From positions 310,001 through 374,000 of the forward strand of contig NZ_JBHSYO010000003.1 in NCBI RefSeq assembly GCF_042662685.1: a DNA stretch of 64,000 bases. Reading direction: 5' to 3'. Below are positions 18,324 to 26,289 of the stretch, one piece after another; the stretch's first letter is position 1, and each line of letters begins with the position of its first letter. The position numbers and the translations under genes are program-made. A model generated the notes under the pieces. It did no database searches. It had not been told where the DNA came from and worked only from the letters and a program-made list of their open reading frames with translations. Source of the stretch: Pseudobowmanella zhangzhouensis. Its GTDB lineage: Bacteria > Pseudomonadota > Gammaproteobacteria > Enterobacterales > Alteromonadaceae.

Positions 18324-18347
18324 ATAAAATGCATATTTCGTCGATAA
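18321..18347 (+). promoter_or_regulatory. sigma-28 (FliA) promoter before the wbpB-like gene
   Basis: TAAA at 18321-18324 is followed by 15 bases and GTCGATAA at 18340-18347, differing from the FliA consensus -10 (GCCGATAA) at one base. The -35 begins at the maf stop codon. The start would be near 18353, about 30 bases before the wbpB-like ATG. Confidence 0.7.
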
Positions 18348-18383
18348 CCCGATCAACCTACTCGCAGCAAAAGGCGGACTGAT

Positions 18384-19331
18384 ATGAAAAAATTTGCTTT
18401 GATTGGTGCCGCGGGTTACATCGCACCACGTCATATGCGGGCAATAAAAGATACCCAAAACCAATTGGTGGCCGCACTGGATCCCAATGATTCAGTCGGA
18501 ATCATTGATAGCTACTTCCCAAATTGTGACTTTTTTACCGAATTTGAGCGATTCGATCGCCATATCGATAAAAAACGCCGCAAAGGTGAATCTATTGATT
18601 TCGTGTCGATTTGTTCGCCGAACTATCTGCATGATTCCCATGTGCGATTTGGTCTGCGCTCTGAAAGTCATGTGATCTGTGAGAAGCCTCTGGTGCTCAA
18701 TCCCTGGAATATTGACGGTCTGCAGGAACTGGAACGCGAATCCGGTTTTCGGGTCAACACTATTTTGCAATTGCGCCTGCACCCCACCATCATTGGCCTC
18801 AAAGCACAGTTGGATGCTGTATCAGACACATCCAAAAAAGAGGTAGATCTGACCTATATCACGTCCAGAGGGAATTGGTACAACGTGTCTTGGAAAGGTG
18901 ATGTAAAAAAATCGGGGGGGATAGCTACCAATATTGGCGTGCACTTCTTCGACATGCTGCATTTTTTGTTTGGCAAGCTGCAGCATAATCGCGTCCACAT
19001 CAACCAGGAAAACAGCGCATCTGGCTATTTAGAATATGAGAAAGCGCGGGTTCGCTGGTTCTTATCCACCGATGAGCGCTCGTTACCCACCAGCGCAGTG
19101 CAACAGGGGCAACGCACTTTTCGAAGCATCACCATTGACGGGCAGGAACTGGAATTCTCCGACGGTTTTACCGATTTACATACCCGAAGCTACGAGCATA
19201 TTTTAAGTGGGCAGGGATTCACCCTGGAGGATAACCGTGTGGCAATCGAAACCGTATCAGATATTCGCAACCAAAAGGCGGATATCAATGGTGACGACTT
19301 GCATCCCTTTGCTATCAAGGCACTGTCATGA
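18384..19331 (+). CDS. wbpB: UDP-GlcNAc-uronate 3-dehydrogenase, WbpB/WlbA-like
   Basis: WbpB/WlbA oxidises C3 of UDP-N-acetylglucosaminuronic acid to the 3-keto sugar, using NAD regenerated with 2-oxoglutarate. The 315-residue product belongs to the Gfo/Idh/MocA fold: N-terminal Rossmann motif (FALIGAAGYIAPRHMRAIKD), catalytic lysine in VICEKPLVLNP, and the C-terminal sheet domain (LTYITSRGNWYNVSWKGD). These stretches closely resemble Pseudomonas WbpB as I recall it. The stop overlaps the next gene by four bases, and wbpD- and wbpE-like genes follow in the pathway. Confidence 0.9.
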   Translation: MKKFALIGAAGYIAPRHMRAIKDTQNQLVAALDPNDSVGIIDSYFPNCDFFTEFERFDRHIDKKRRKGESIDFVSICSPNYLHDSHVRFGLRSESHVICEKPLVLNPWNIDGLQELERESGFRVNTILQLRLHPTIIGLKAQLDAVSDTSKKEVDLTYITSRGNWYNVSWKGDVKKSGGIATNIGVHFFDMLHFLFGKLQHNRVHINQENSASGYLEYEKARVRWFLSTDERSLPTSAVQQGQRTFRSITIDGQELEFSDGFTDLHTRSYEHILSGQGFTLEDNRVAIETVSDIRNQKADINGDDLHPFAIKALS

Positions 19332-19909
19332 GTGAGTATTTTTGCCATCCCAGCGCTATCGTTGATGATGGAGCCCAAATTGGCAGCGACAGCCGTATCT
19401 GGCATTGGGTTCATATCTGCGCATCTGCCGTGATCGGACAAAAATGTTCACTGGGCCAAAATGTGTTTATTGGCGACCGTGTACATATCGGCAATAACGT
19501 AAAGATCCAGAACAATGTCTCGGTATACGAGGGCGTCACGCTGGAAGACGATGTATTCTGCGGTCCATCAATGGTTTTTACTAATGTCTACAACCCCAGA
19601 AGCGCCGTGGAACGTAAATCAGAATACCGTCCGACACTGGTAAAACAGGGGGCTACCCTGGGTGCAAATTGCACTATCGTCTGCGGTGTGACTATCGGTC
19701 GCTACGCTTTTATCGGCGCTGGCTCTGTCATCAACAAGCCGGTACAGGATTATGCCCTGATGGTGGGCGTACCTGCCCGCCAGATTGGCTGGATGAGTGA
19801 ATTTGGTGAACGCCTCAACTTACCTGTTAGTGGGCGGGGACAGGCTCGCTGCGAACACACGGGTAGTGTTTATACGCTAAAAGATAATGTCGTTCGGAAA
19901 GAGAGCTGA
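19328..19909 (+). CDS. wbpD: UDP-GlcNAc3NA N-acetyltransferase, WbpD-like
   Basis: WbpD acetylates the 3-amino group of UDP-2-acetamido-3-amino-glucuronate with acetyl-CoA, giving UDP-GlcNAc(3NAc)A. The 193-residue product is a left-handed beta-helix protein with hexapeptide repeats through residues about 10-140 (for example IGQKCSLGQNVFIGDRVHIG) and the C-terminal VGVPARQIGW signature. Length matches the family (about 190). It is translationally coupled to the genes on both sides. Confidence 0.9.
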   Translation: MSEYFCHPSAIVDDGAQIGSDSRIWHWVHICASAVIGQKCSLGQNVFIGDRVHIGNNVKIQNNVSVYEGVTLEDDVFCGPSMVFTNVYNPRSAVERKSEYRPTLVKQGATLGANCTIVCGVTIGRYAFIGAGSVINKPVQDYALMVGVPARQIGWMSEFGERLNLPVSGRGQARCEHTGSVYTLKDNVVRKES

Positions 19910-21043
19910 ATGCAGTTTATAGACCTCAACGCCCAATTAACACGGATCCGTCCACAAGTGGATCAGGCCATCGCGCGGGTACTGAACCATGGCAAGTTCA
20001 TTAGCGGCCCGGAAGTTTCTGAGTTAGAAAAAAAACTCGCTGAATTTACCGGGGTTAAACATTGTATCAGCTGTGCCAATGGTACCGATGCGTTAAGCCT
20101 GTCGCTCGCCGCCCTTAATCTGGGACCTGGCGACGTGATATTTACTACCGCGTTTTCATTTTTCGCAACCGCTGAAGTGGTTCCTGCCACTGGCGCGTCA
20201 GTGTTTTTTGTTGATATCGACCCATTGACCTATAACCTCTGTCCAGCGTCGCTGGAACGCGCCATCAAACAGGTTGAAGCTGAAGCAAAACTGACCCCAA
20301 AAGCGGTGATAGCCGTCGATTTATTTGGGCTTCCGGCTAACTATCCTGTCATCAGCCAGCTCTGCCAGACGTATCAATTGCGATTAATCGAAGATGCCGC
20401 GCAGGGATTCGGAGGCGCGATTGGGCAGCAGCGAAGCGGTGGCTTTGGTGACATCGCGACCACCAGTTTTTTCCCGGCCAAACCGCTTGGTTGCCTGGGT
20501 GATGGCGGCGCAATTTTCACCAACGATGATGCCTTGGCTGAAGTGTGCCGCTCACTGCGTATCCACGGTCAGGGTACTGACAAGTACGATAATGTGCGCA
20601 TTGGCCAGAACAGTCGGTTAGACACAATTCAGGCGGCAATTTTATTGGAGAAACTGGCTATTTTTGAAGATGAGTTAGTTTCGAGACAGCGGGTAGCACA
20701 ACGCTATCTTATGCGTCTCAATGATGTGGTGACCTGTCCAATTGTCCCCGATGGCTATTACAGCGCGTGGGCGCAATTTACCATTCGGGTGCCCGCTTCC
20801 AGGCGGCAAGAGATTATGCAAATGCTGTCGGTTCAAGACATTCCTTCCATGGTTTATTATGCAAAACCACTGCACCTGCAGACAGCGCTGTTGGGTAGTC
20901 TGCAGGTCGACTGCACAGAGGCAGAAATTGCCAGTGAATCTGTCCTGAGTTTACCTATGCACCCTTATCTGACTGACAACGAAATCGATGGAATCTGTCA
21001 GGCCGTTATCCAGACGGTCGCCAAATCAGGACAACAAGTATGA
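19910..21043 (+). CDS. wbpE: UDP-3-keto-GlcNAcA aminotransferase, WbpE-like
   Basis: WbpE is the PLP aminotransferase that converts the 3-keto sugar from WbpB to the 3-amino sugar acetylated by WbpD. The 377-residue DegT/DnrJ/EryC1-family product shows the substrate-binding SCANGTDALSLSL motif, the aspartate motif LIEDAAQGFGG and the PLP lysine in TSFFPAKPLGCLGDGGA. Its start follows the wbpD stop directly, and it overlaps the next gene by four bases. A separate PseC aminotransferase lies in the opposite-strand unit. Confidence 0.92.
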   Translation: MQFIDLNAQLTRIRPQVDQAIARVLNHGKFISGPEVSELEKKLAEFTGVKHCISCANGTDALSLSLAALNLGPGDVIFTTAFSFFATAEVVPATGASVFFVDIDPLTYNLCPASLERAIKQVEAEAKLTPKAVIAVDLFGLPANYPVISQLCQTYQLRLIEDAAQGFGGAIGQQRSGGFGDIATTSFFPAKPLGCLGDGGAIFTNDDALAEVCRSLRIHGQGTDKYDNVRIGQNSRLDTIQAAILLEKLAIFEDELVSRQRVAQRYLMRLNDVVTCPIVPDGYYSAWAQFTIRVPASRRQEIMQMLSVQDIPSMVYYAKPLHLQTALLGSLQVDCTEAEIASESVLSLPMHPYLTDNEIDGICQAVIQTVAKSGQQV

Positions 21044-22020
21044 AAAAAGTTCTCGTAACCGGGGCAGATGGTTTTATCGGTTCACATTTGGTTGAGCACC
21101 TGCATGGCCAAGGTTATAACGTCAGGGCGTTGGCTCAGTACAACTCGTTCAACAGTTGGGGCTGGTTGGAAAACGCTAACTGCCTGAACGATATCGAAGT
21201 AATCAGTGGCGATATCCGAGATGGACAATTTTGCCGCTCGTTATGTGAAGGAGTGGATACCGTATTCCATTTGGCAGCCCTGATTGCCATACCCTATTCC
21301 TATCAGGCGCCACAAAGTTATGTGGATACCAATGTAAATGGCACCCTCAATATGTGTCAGGCAGCACTGGCCAACAATGTCAGTACGTTTATACAAACTT
21401 CCACTTCCGAGGTTTATGGTACCGCACGCTACGTGCCCATTGATGAAAAACACCCGTTACAACCGCAATCACCATACAGCGCCAGTAAAATTTCCTCCGA
21501 TGCAATGGCGATGAGTTTTTTCAATGCGTTTGACTTGCCGGTGACAATTGCACGCCCATTTAATACCTATGGGCCACGTCAAAGTGCACGTGCAGTTATC
21601 CCCACTATCATTACCCAATTATTGGATAACACGCCGACGATTAAATTAGGAGATGTTTCCCCCACTCGTGATTTCAATTATGTCAGCGATACCTGTGCGG
21701 GCCTGATCGCATTAGCAAATTGTAATGAGGCGGCAGGGAAAACTGTCAATATTGGTTCAAATTATGAGGTATCCATAGCTGAAACAGTGCAGTTAATTCA
21801 GGAGATTATTGGCGCGGACACCCAGATAGAAATGGACAGCGTTCGATTACGCCCGGAAAAGTCTGAAGTAAACCGCCTGTGGTGTGATAACACACTTATT
21901 CAGCAGCTGACCGGTTTTAAACCTGCGCACTCATTGCAGCAAGGGCTGGAAAAAACCATCGACTGGTTCAGAGAGGATAAAAACCGTGCAGTGTATAAAA
22001 GCCATCTTTATAACGTTTAA
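21040..22020 (+). CDS. NAD-dependent sugar 4,6-dehydratase, LegB-like
   Basis: This is a short-chain extended dehydrogenase/reductase of 326 residues: GADGFIGSHL nucleotide motif at residues 8-17, TSTSEVYG and the catalytic YSASK. The stretch YNSFNSWGWLE is typical, as I recall, of LegB-type 4,6-dehydratases of legionaminic acid synthesis, which act on GDP- or UDP-GlcNAc. The partner genes legC, legG, legH and legI are absent from the window, so the product may instead feed a different deoxysugar. The substrate is inferred. Confidence 0.78.
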   Translation: MKKVLVTGADGFIGSHLVEHLHGQGYNVRALAQYNSFNSWGWLENANCLNDIEVISGDIRDGQFCRSLCEGVDTVFHLAALIAIPYSYQAPQSYVDTNVNGTLNMCQAALANNVSTFIQTSTSEVYGTARYVPIDEKHPLQPQSPYSASKISSDAMAMSFFNAFDLPVTIARPFNTYGPRQSARAVIPTIITQLLDNTPTIKLGDVSPTRDFNYVSDTCAGLIALANCNEAAGKTVNIGSNYEVSIAETVQLIQEIIGADTQIEMDSVRLRPEKSEVNRLWCDNTLIQQLTGFKPAHSLQQGLEKTIDWFREDKNRAVYKSHLYNV

Positions 22021-22047
22021 GGCGTTGACCGTCACAGGAGGAGTTTG

Positions 22048-22734
22048 ATGCAGGCAATCATACTGGCAGGCGGATTAGGTAGCCGGCTCAAGCCATTTAC
22101 CGAAGTCGTGCCTAAGCCTCTGCTGCCATTAGGTGAAAAATCGATTCTCGAAATTCAGATAGAACGACTACGTGACCATGGCGTGACACAGATATTTCTG
22201 GCGGTGAACTATAAAGCCGATTACATCGAGTCATTCCTCGGCAATGGTGAGCGCTACGGCGTTGAACTCATTTATAGCCGGGAGAGTAAGGCGCTCGGCA
22301 CATGCGGTCCACTGAGCCTGATTAGAGACCAAATAACCGGGCCCTTTGTAATGATGAATGGAGATATTCTTACCAAACTGGATTTCAGCCGCTTTTATCA
22401 GTTTGGCTGCGATAAAGACTTTGCCCTGACCGTCGGTACCAAAATCATCACCACTCCATTTCGCTTCGGCGATGTCAAATCGTCTGAAGACCAATTGCTG
22501 TCCGTGACGGAAAAACCAGAACTCAACTTTGAAATTATGGCCGGCATTTATTTTATGACGCCGAAAGTGTTTGATTACATTCCAGAGGATACGTACTTCG
22601 GTATGGATAACCTCATCACGACACTACTGGCTCAGGGCCAGCCTATCGGACGCTATTTGATCCGCGAGTATTGGGTTGATATTGGTATGATCGAAGATTA
22701 CGAAAAAGCGAAAAAAGAGTATCCGTTGTTATGA
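22048..22734 (+). CDS. sugar-1-phosphate nucleotidyltransferase
   Basis: The 228-residue product is a GT-A fold nucleotidyltransferase that activates a sugar 1-phosphate with an NTP. It begins with the signature ILAGGLGSRLKPFTEVVPKP and has the metal-binding aspartate in FVMMNGDILT and the EYWVDIG end motif. The ATG at 22048 has GGAGGAG upstream. It resembles the catalytic part of PtmE-type GlcN-1-P guanylyltransferases, but lacks their CBS domains. Nucleotide and sugar cannot be fixed from sequence. It follows the legB-like gene by 27 bases. Confidence 0.85.
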   Translation: MQAIILAGGLGSRLKPFTEVVPKPLLPLGEKSILEIQIERLRDHGVTQIFLAVNYKADYIESFLGNGERYGVELIYSRESKALGTCGPLSLIRDQITGPFVMMNGDILTKLDFSRFYQFGCDKDFALTVGTKIITTPFRFGDVKSSEDQLLSVTEKPELNFEIMAGIYFMTPKVFDYIPEDTYFGMDNLITTLLAQGQPIGRYLIREYWVDIGMIEDYEKAKKEYPLL

Positions 22735-23885
22735 GTCGATTCCGGCTTTTGCTGCTGGGAAACCCCAATAGTCCATTCGTAAAGGATTATGTCAAAAACC
22801 TTCGTGACCAGCAGCCCGGCTGGCGTATCGATTGTCTGACCCACAAGCTACCCGAGAATGATACGACGCCATTTGATCAGGTTTATATTAACCATCTTTG
22901 CCTGTGGTGGCTGGCAAAAATCGGCTCTCGGGCACGCATCGGCTGGCTGTTAGGCGTGATCATCTGGACGTTCTGGCGGCAAAATCGCTGTCGCTATGAT
23001 GCGGTGCAAATTCATTACGCCAGCATTATTCATGACTACGCTATGCCCTGGTATCGTCTGGCATCCCGGCGAATTTTGATCAGCTTCTGGGGCTCTGATT
23101 TACTGAGGGAAAAACGCACTGACATTCTCACGAAAATGATACGTCAGGCCGATACGGTGAGCTGCCAGACGCCACTTATGGCGAAAGCCATCCACTCGCT
23201 GGTTCCCACAGCCGCAGTCTGTTTACAACGGTTTGCCCTCAATACCCTGGCCGCCATAGATATTCTCAAAAACCAGCCGCAACAACTAGCGGCGCTGCAA
23301 CAGTCACTGGGCTTAGAGAAGAATCACCCCATGATTACACTGGGTTACAGTGCCTCTCCCGGGCAACAACATGTGGCTATTCTGCAGGCTCTGATTGCCC
23401 GTCAGCACGAATTTGAAAGCTGCCATTTTGTACTGCCCATGACATACGGTGGCAGCGCTGCGTATATTGAAAAAATCCGCCAACTAACAGACCAATCTAG
23501 CCTGCAGGTGTTGATTCTGACGGATTATATGTCCGCCGAACAAATCGCAGCGCTACGTTTAGTCTGTCGGATATTTGTCCATTTACAGCCCACCGATGCC
23601 CTGTCCGGCTCCATGCAGGAGCATTTATATGCGGGTAATCAGGTTATCACTGGTGATTGGCTGGATTATCAGGTACTGACCGATGAGGGCATCGAATTAA
23701 CCCAGATCCCGTCTGTGGCTGAATTACCCGACGCGCTGCTCGCGGCATTGAAACAAGATATGCCATCGCCGTCTCAAGTCGCTGCGCAGCGAGCGGCCAT
23801 CGAGCGGTTAAGCGCTCCCCTGCCGGTTACACTGGCCTGGGTAAATTTCCTGCAAGGTAATGTGCGTCCTTACAACGCTCAATAA
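22731..23885 (+). CDS. putative glycosyltransferase (GT4/GT56-like)
   Basis: The 384-residue cytosolic product looks like a GT-B glycosyltransferase: an N-terminal Rossmann-like half (FRLLLLGNPNSPFVKDYVKN), FWGSDLLR, and in the C-terminal half FVLPMTYGGSAAYIEKIRQL followed by LTDYMSAEQIAALRLVC. This arrangement recalls the WecF-like Fuc4NAc transferase family. Donor and acceptor are unknown; the upstream genes suggest a sugar from this cluster. It starts inside the preceding gene (ATGA overlap) and its 3' end overlaps the convergent sulfotransferase by 59 bases. Confidence 0.62.
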   Translation: MSRFRLLLLGNPNSPFVKDYVKNLRDQQPGWRIDCLTHKLPENDTTPFDQVYINHLCLWWLAKIGSRARIGWLLGVIIWTFWRQNRCRYDAVQIHYASIIHDYAMPWYRLASRRILISFWGSDLLREKRTDILTKMIRQADTVSCQTPLMAKAIHSLVPTAAVCLQRFALNTLAAIDILKNQPQQLAALQQSLGLEKNHPMITLGYSASPGQQHVAILQALIARQHEFESCHFVLPMTYGGSAAYIEKIRQLTDQSSLQVLILTDYMSAEQIAALRLVCRIFVHLQPTDALSGSMQEHLYAGNQVITGDWLDYQVLTDEGIELTQIPSVAELPDALLAALKQDMPSPSQVAAQRAAIERLSAPLPVTLAWVNFLQGNVRPYNAQ

Positions 23886-24663
23886 CGGCATATATTGCAT
23901 CTTGCTCATGTTCAGTCAGGCGTCTTATTTGTCGCGGCTGACCAGCGCGCTCGCGATGATTTTGTTTATTCAGAAGCAGCGTGGACAGTTTGTCCAGACT
24001 AAATTCCCGCCCCGTCATAAACTCCAGTGCGGCTTGCATTGGCTTCGGATCGCCACTGGCAAATAAGCGTTCAAATGACAAACTCAGATAGTGTGGGTGG
24101 CCTGCGGCTTGCTCCCTAATCATCTTATTGTAGGCCTGCCAGTGCCAGGCTAATTTCTCCACCTGCGTCAGGCTTTGCCAATGCCCATGATAAGGATCGT
24201 GGGCAAAATCATCCGCGCAGATTCGTTTGCGTAGATCAGTATCGCCGTGCAATGTGTAGGTGCTGTTTTGCACGTTATTAAGTGCCGACGCCACGTAACT
24301 TATCGGTTCGCGCACCACATGCAACACACGGGCATGCGGGTAATGGCTGAGTAAAGCCGACAACAATGGCACCAGATTATTATTTGACTCCATATACAGG
24401 GTTTTAGACCCTGCCACTAGCTCACCAAACAACGGTGCCCGCATTTTATTAAAACGCGTAATAACCTCATCATCGCCGAATGCTTCACGAATACGTTGGG
24501 TTGCAAGAATAAATCCATCCGGATTGGGTTCATGCACAGCCAGGCAGTCCGGCACCAGCTCGTCCAGCATATAGGCAAAAAATTGTGTACCCGTTCGCCC
24601 GGTCGACACTACCAGCGACATCGGTGTGTTTTGCAGACTAGGCTGGTCTGTAGACTGTGACAT
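23827..24663 (-). CDS. sulfotransferase-family protein
   Basis: The 278-residue product has the two PAPS-binding signatures of sulfotransferases: a P-loop-like 5'-phosphosulfate loop near residues 20-27 (STGRTGTQ) and the 3'-phosphate motif VLHVVREPISYVASAL near 112-128. It would transfer sulfate from PAPS to a hydroxyl or amine of a glycan, or of a lipid or protein. It is the last gene of the long minus-strand unit, 25 bases after the WbpI-like gene. No signal peptide is visible. Acceptor unknown. Confidence 0.72.
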   Translation of the reverse strand: MSQSTDQPSLQNTPMSLVVSTGRTGTQFFAYMLDELVPDCLAVHEPNPDGFILATQRIREAFGDDEVITRFNKMRAPLFGELVAGSKTLYMESNNNLVPLLSALLSHYPHARVLHVVREPISYVASALNNVQNSTYTLHGDTDLRKRICADDFAHDPYHGHWQSLTQVEKLAWHWQAYNKMIREQAAGHPHYLSLSFERLFASGDPKPMQAALEFMTGREFSLDKLSTLLLNKQNHRERAGQPRQIRRLTEHEQDAIYAVIERCKDAHYLAGNLPRPV

Positions 24664-24688
24664 ATTTACCTTTTGGTCAGAGCCGGAC

Positions 24689-25789
24689 TCAATCTGCGGC
24701 CAAGTCCTGCTGTAATATAGTTACGAGACGCATCGCGGCATTTCCATCGCCATACAATGCAGGTTGGGTGTGATTGACAGATGAGCTTGTCAAACATGCA
24801 TGTACACAGCGTACAATGGTGTCAGTGTCGGCACCCGCTAGTTGATTCACTCCCGAATCTACCAGCTCCTGCCATTCGGTTTCATCCCGCAACGTGATGC
24901 AGGGTTTTGTAAAAAAGAAGGCTTCTTTTTGTAAGCCACCGCTGTCAGTGAGCACCAGTTGGCTGTGCTGGATCAACCAAACCATCTGTAAATAGCCCTG
25001 GGGTGGCATCACATTAACCTTTTCTGCAAAAGACAAGCCCGCTTGCTGAATCGCTTTCATGGTACGTGGATGCAGAGGCAATATAACGGGCATCGTTTCG
25101 CTAACCTGATTTAGGGCAGCCACAATTCCGGTCAGGCGCGTCAAGTCATCGGTATTCTCGGCTCGGTGGATGGTGGCCAGAATAAAATTGGAATCGGACA
25201 CATTATCTGGCCGTTCAGCTCGCTGGGCATAAAAAAGCGCACCATCAAACATCACATCACCTGGCTGGCTAATATGGCAGTCAAACTGTCCAAAACCCTC
25301 TCGATTGAGATTTTTTACTGCAATTGATGTGGGACAAAATAACCATCTGCTGATGCGATCGGTTAAAATCCGGTTAACTTCTTCGGGCATTCGCATATTA
25401 AAACTACGCAAACCAGCTTCCACATGTGCAACAGGGATATGCAACTTCGCCGCCGTTAAAGCGCCCGCCAGTGTTGAATTAGTATCCCCATAAACCAACA
25501 CGACGTCTGGTTTCTCCGTGAGCATAACAGGTTCAAGTTGCTGCATCATCTGTCCGGTCATGGCGCCATGACCGCTGCCATCACACGTCAACTGGTATGC
25601 TGGTGCCGGGATCTGCATTTCATCAAAAAACACCTGACTCATGTTGATATCATGGTGCTGACCGGTATGCACAATGACCTCGTGCATACTGGCAAATTGC
25701 GCAATCGCCCGAGAGACAGTCGCGGCCTTAATAAATTGAGGTCTGGCGCCCACTACCGTCAAAATCCGGATGTCTTTTGTCGTCTTCAT
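24689..25789 (-). CDS. wbpI: UDP-GlcNAc(3NAc)A 2-epimerase, WbpI-like
   Basis: WbpI inverts C2 of UDP-GlcNAc(3NAc)A to give UDP-ManNAc(3NAc)A. The 366-residue product belongs to the WecB/NeuC 2-epimerase family: ILTVVGARPQFIKAATVSRA at the N-terminus, VLVYGDTNSTLAGAL, HVEAGLRSFNMRMPEEVNR and LTDSGGLQKEAFF. The MRMPEE context matches WbpI better than WecB as I recall it. I chose the ATG at 25789 (ATGA overlap with the previous gene) over an upstream in-frame start. Its pathway partners WbpB, WbpD and WbpE are on the opposite strand. Confidence 0.85.
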   Translation of the reverse strand: MKTTKDIRILTVVGARPQFIKAATVSRAIAQFASMHEVIVHTGQHHDINMSQVFFDEMQIPAPAYQLTCDGSGHGAMTGQMMQQLEPVMLTEKPDVVLVYGDTNSTLAGALTAAKLHIPVAHVEAGLRSFNMRMPEEVNRILTDRISRWLFCPTSIAVKNLNREGFGQFDCHISQPGDVMFDGALFYAQRAERPDNVSDSNFILATIHRAENTDDLTRLTGIVAALNQVSETMPVILPLHPRTMKAIQQAGLSFAEKVNVMPPQGYLQMVWLIQHSQLVLTDSGGLQKEAFFFTKPCITLRDETEWQELVDSGVNQLAGADTDTIVRCVHACLTSSSVNHTQPALYGDGNAAMRLVTILQQDLAAD

Positions 25790-26289
25790 TGCTGTTCCGT
25801 TAAAATCATCGCACACTGCGAAAAAATCGCGCTGTCTTCCCCTTCGCTTTGCTGCGCAAGTTGCTGCCATAGTTTGGGATCATCGGGCCAATCAAATACC
25901 CGTTGATTCAGTTCTAAACTTTTCATCGCCAAATCTGACTTCTTATGATTGCCAGTGGGCAAGAGACTAACAACCCCCGCATTGAGCTGTGGATAGTTGT
26001 CGGCAATTTCCGCCATTATTTGAGCCTGATATGCCAATGACGCCACCACCACGACATCGGGGCGTAAAGACAATAACGCACTGAGCGGATAAATTGCCGG
26101 TTGCGAACTGATTTGTACGGATTGAATACTGCGGTCAACATATCCCAACAAAACTAGGTGTGCGCAATCAGCCTGCAAAGTGCCCATTACCTGCTGACCT
26201 AATTGCCCCGCCCCCCAAACTACCACGCGGGTGTTAGCTGGTAACGGGTGGCAGAGCTGTCGGACTCGCTCAGTCAGTAAGGTTGTCAT
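25786..26289 (-). CDS. small Rossmann-type protein, module copy 1
   Basis: The 167-residue product is not a recognised enzyme. Residues about 20-100 form a nucleotide-binding-like unit with WGAGQLGQQVM, a following acidic strand end (GYVDRS), PLSALLSLRPDVVVVASLAY and QAQIMAEI. This pattern recurs in the product of 29302-29652 and in the N-terminus of the LicD fusion in the same operon. It resembles the NAD(P)- or sugar-nucleotide-sensing N-domain of PglD-type acetyltransferases. The C-terminal 50 residues are unlike the others. It overlaps asnB by 20 bases and wbpI by four. Confidence 0.7.
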   Translation of the reverse strand: MTTLLTERVRQLCHPLPANTRVVVWGAGQLGQQVMGTLQADCAHLVLLGYVDRSIQSVQISSQPAIYPLSALLSLRPDVVVVASLAYQAQIMAEIADNYPQLNAGVVSLLPTGNHKKSDLAMKSLELNQRVFDWPDDPKLWQQLAQQSEGEDSAIFSQCAMILTEQQ

